Assembly: GCA_050952465.1 (NCBI GenBank)
Contig: JBMNKZ010000002.1
Coordinates: forward strand, 248,001-312,000
Direction: 5' to 3'
From: DUPU01 sp050952465
Lineage (GTDB): Bacteria > Bacillota > Dehalobacteriia > Dehalobacteriales > Dehalobacteriaceae
DNA: 64,000 nt
Shown here: in pieces, positions 61,677-64,000 of the stretch
Numbering within the stretch: position 1 is the first letter of the stretch
Layout of the letters: each line of letters starts with the position of its first letter
Notes under the pieces: generated by a model
Seen by the model: only the letters and a program-made list of their open reading frames with translations
Database searches by the model: none
Told to the model about the DNA's origin: nothing
Made by a program: the position numbers and the translations under genes

Positions 61677-63956
61677 TTAAAGTAATCCTGCAGCCTGAAA
61701 AGCTTCGATCAGGCGCGGCGGATTCATCGGTAACTGATCTATTGCAACACCGGTAGCACAAAGCAACGCATTACGAACAGCGCCAGCAACCGGGATCACC
61801 GGAGGTTCGCCTAGGGACTTATTTCCATAAGGACTGCTGGGATCAAACGTTTCCACAAATCTCACCCTTAAGGATGGTACATCCATCGCTGTTGGCATCT
61901 TATAATCCAGCAGATTTCCATTTAGCAGCCTGCCTTCATCACTGTACAGCATCTGTTCAGAAAGGGCATAACCCAGCCCCATAGCCATCCCACCATGTAC
62001 CTGTGCTTTTGCCAGCAGGGGATTAATGATCCGACCACTATCATGTACATTGATGATATCTAGTATATTTATCCTGCCCAATGGGATATTTACCTCTATT
62101 TCAGCAAAACAGCATCCTAATGCATAGGTATTATCCTTACATTGAAAGGAAGATTCCGCAGTGATATGTACAGCATGCTTGTCACTGTAAAAAGCGTTCA
62201 TCGCCAGTTCCTTCAATGATAAAAATGTCTGTCCGTTAACTTTGCTCAACAGGATTCCCCCACAAAGATCAAGATCCTTCTTATGACAACCTAATAGCTC
62301 AACGGCATAATCGAAAATCTTTTCCCGAAACAGCAGGCAAGTCTGTTTCAATGCGGCGCCTGACACATAGGATTGGCGAGAGCCGTAGGCACCCGTATCA
62401 AATGGCGTGACGTCAGTATCCTGCATACTAATCACATGTACCTGACTCGGTTCTATACCTATGGTTTCCGCAGCCATTTGCGTGAAAACAGTATCAGCAC
62501 CTTGCCCGATCTCAGTAGCACCCATTTGGATCTGTACGGAACCGTCCTGATTAAGTATCACTCTTGCACTCCCAATCTCCATGGCGCTGGGATAAGCACC
62601 TGTTTTGTAACTGAATATTGCCATGCCAACCCCACGTCGAGAAGAACCACTTTGCTCACGATATAATTCCCGCTTTCTATGCCAATCTATATAGCTACTG
62701 CCCACGTCCATGCATTCCTTAAGTCCGTTGCTGTGGCAAATGATCCCCGTTCCCGGATCTACGTCCCCCTCGCGCATCATATTTCTTTTACGGAAGTCAA
62801 TTGGATCAAGACCTAGCTTTCGGGCCAAATCATCCATATGGGATTCCATGGCAAAATTTATCTGGGGAATGCCATAGCCGCGCATTGCTCCGCCACTGCA
62901 AATATTGGTATAAACCGTGACCGCTTCCTGCCTTATCGCTTGTTGATGATAGAGATTACGATAACCGCTAATTGCATTTGCCACAATCGTATGGCCATGG
63001 GACGCATAACCACCCTGATTTGAGACACCTTTAACATAACGCGCCACCAGATTTCCTTTTGTGTCAACCCAGCTATGCAAATAGAACTCTATACCATGAC
63101 GCGTACGACTGGAAAAAAAGGTTTCCTCTCTACTCATGTTAAAACAAACACAGCGGCCACCCAGCAGCATTGTCAAATATGCTACTAATGGTTCGTAGAG
63201 CACGTCCTGTTTATTTCCAAAGCCGCCGCCAACACATGGTTTAATAACCCTGATCCTACCCCAGGGGATCCCCAACGCCTGACCGATCACTCGACGAACG
63301 ATGTGGGGAATTTGGGTGGAAGTCGTTACTACAATACGGTCCCCTTCCATATAGGCAAAACACACTGGATTTTCGAGATGGCAATGTTGCACCGGAGCAG
63401 TAATATATTTTTTTTTGATTTCCAACAAGCCTTCCTGCTGTATAACGGTCTGCCAATCGCCATCTTCATAAACAGTTTTCTTTAAAATGTTATCAGGACG
63501 CTCCTCATGAATCGTACCTGCCTCAGGCATAAGAGCAGCCGAGGGATCGAGCAGCGCAGGGTATTCTTCATATTCTACACGCAACGCCGCTATTGCGCGA
63601 GCCGCAATGATTTCATCTGTTGCTACTATAGCAGCAATACAGTCACCAAAGTGACGCACTCTTTGATTTAATAGTTTACGGTCACACACATCTTGATGAC
63701 TTTCATCCAAAGACCAAGGATGGCCAGCAGTAGGAAACTGGATATCCGGCACATCGAAACAAGTTACAACCTTAACCACGCCGTCCATTGACAGCGCCTT
63801 GCTCGTATCGATGGATTTTACTAGACCGTTAGCGATTGTGCTATGAAGCACTCGTACTACCAGCCCATTGGCCGGCATTAGGTCTTCTGTAAATTTTGCA
63901 CGCCCCAATGCCTTATCAATCGCATCTACACGATTGATGCTTTTTCCGATTGCCAT
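61677..63956 (-). CDS. Molybdenum hydroxylase large subunit (XdhA/CoxL family)
   Basis: 759 residues from ATG 63956, which follows GGGGGGT; an upstream TTG overlaps that site. The aldehyde-oxidase/xanthine-dehydrogenase domain at the N-terminus (AIDKALGRAKFTEDL) is followed by molybdopterin-binding segments (PCVGGGFGNKQD, GGAMRGYGIPQ, GATEIGQGADTVFTQ, DTGAYGSRQSYVSGAA). The catalytic Glu is in KSLGEPPVIPVAGAVRNA. The active-site loop lacks the CO-dehydrogenase Cys motif, so it is a purine or N-heterocycle type hydroxylase. It is the first gene of the three-subunit operon. Confidence 0.93.
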   Translation of the reverse strand: MAIGKSINRVDAIDKALGRAKFTEDLMPANGLVVRVLHSTIANGLVKSIDTSKALSMDGVVKVVTCFDVPDIQFPTAGHPWSLDESHQDVCDRKLLNQRVRHFGDCIAAIVATDEIIAARAIAALRVEYEEYPALLDPSAALMPEAGTIHEERPDNILKKTVYEDGDWQTVIQQEGLLEIKKKYITAPVQHCHLENPVCFAYMEGDRIVVTTSTQIPHIVRRVIGQALGIPWGRIRVIKPCVGGGFGNKQDVLYEPLVAYLTMLLGGRCVCFNMSREETFFSSRTRHGIEFYLHSWVDTKGNLVARYVKGVSNQGGYASHGHTIVANAISGYRNLYHQQAIRQEAVTVYTNICSGGAMRGYGIPQINFAMESHMDDLARKLGLDPIDFRKRNMMREGDVDPGTGIICHSNGLKECMDVGSSYIDWHRKRELYREQSGSSRRGVGMAIFSYKTGAYPSAMEIGSARVILNQDGSVQIQMGATEIGQGADTVFTQMAAETIGIEPSQVHVISMQDTDVTPFDTGAYGSRQSYVSGAALKQTCLLFREKIFDYAVELLGCHKKDLDLCGGILLSKVNGQTFLSLKELAMNAFYSDKHAVHITAESSFQCKDNTYALGCCFAEIEVNIPLGRINILDIINVHDSGRIINPLLAKAQVHGGMAMGLGYALSEQMLYSDEGRLLNGNLLDYKMPTAMDVPSLRVRFVETFDPSSPYGNKSLGEPPVIPVAGAVRNALLCATGVAIDQLPMNPPRLIEAFQAAGLL

Positions 63957-64000
63957 CTCATACCCCCCATTTGACAATAACGCATTGTATTAGAATTGTT

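Overview
The window looks like the chromosome of a strictly anaerobic, low-to-moderate GC, Gram-positive bacterium of the Clostridia/Peptococcaceae type. The evidence is the selenocysteine-containing glycine/betaine reductase cluster, formate-tetrahydrofolate ligase, three MttB-superfamily methyltransferases, a pyrrolysine biosynthesis gene (pylD), a BCCT transporter, an indolepyruvate:ferredoxin oxidoreductase and many GGAGG-type ribosome binding sites with TTG/GTG starts. No rRNA, recognisable tRNA, CRISPR array, prophage or insertion sequence was seen. The organism name cannot be fixed from the sequence alone; betaine- or methyl-compound-using acetogenic Peptococcaceae fit well.

Layout. 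1-3.3 kb (minus): trxB-trxA-grdA-grdC (cut by the window edge), the electron-supply and selenoprotein part of a glycine/betaine reductase. grdA is read through an in-frame UGA. 3.5-12 kb: a NhaD-type antiporter, a GntR regulator, a short N-acetylglutamate-synthase-like GNAT, a pyruvate-kinase C-terminal-domain protein, a purine permease and a stalk-domain secreted protein. 10.6-21.1 kb (minus): one long operon with a dipeptide-type ABC transporter (dppDF, dppA, dppBC) wrapped around an argininosuccinate-lyase-like C-N lyase and an MmgE/PrpD protein, then an unknown cysteine-tailed protein and an MFS carrier. A divergent AraC regulator lies across a very AT-rich gap. 22.5-31.2 kb: a ferredoxin and Crp/Fnr pair sharing a GTAAC-N4-GTTAC palindrome, DegV, an Mrp ATPase, NAD synthetase with a DUF1638 protein, and a Rph/PpsA-like phosphotransferase. 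31.4-35.6 kb: a RACo-type corrinoid reductive activator, a HEPN-like protein and small acidic helical proteins.

35.7-49.4 kb is the methyl-compound region: a BCCT betaine-type transporter, three tandem MttB-family genes behind a consensus sigma-54 promoter, and two almost identical 2-kb copies of a hydantoinase/oxoprolinase-family ASKHA ATPase flanking the three mttB genes as direct repeats. A LarA-family gene and an orphan pylD follow. 50-64 kb: fhs; an iorA-iorB-acyl-CoA synthetase (ADP-forming)-aminotransferase operon; a NhaC antiporter; and a three-subunit molybdenum hydroxylase.

Taken together, the genes suggest a cell that imports quaternary amines and amino acids. It would demethylate betaines through MttB/corrinoid/tetrahydrofolate chemistry (RACo keeps the corrinoid reduced, Fhs links to C1 metabolism). 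It would use glycine/betaine reductase as an electron sink, and gain ATP by oxidative amino-acid fermentation (aminotransferase, then 2-oxoacid oxidation, then ADP-forming acyl-CoA synthetase). No corrinoid-binding protein, methyl-tetrahydrofolate transferase, or other pyl gene lies in the window, so those parts must be elsewhere. All functional calls rest on reading motifs and remembered family features; no database search was run.
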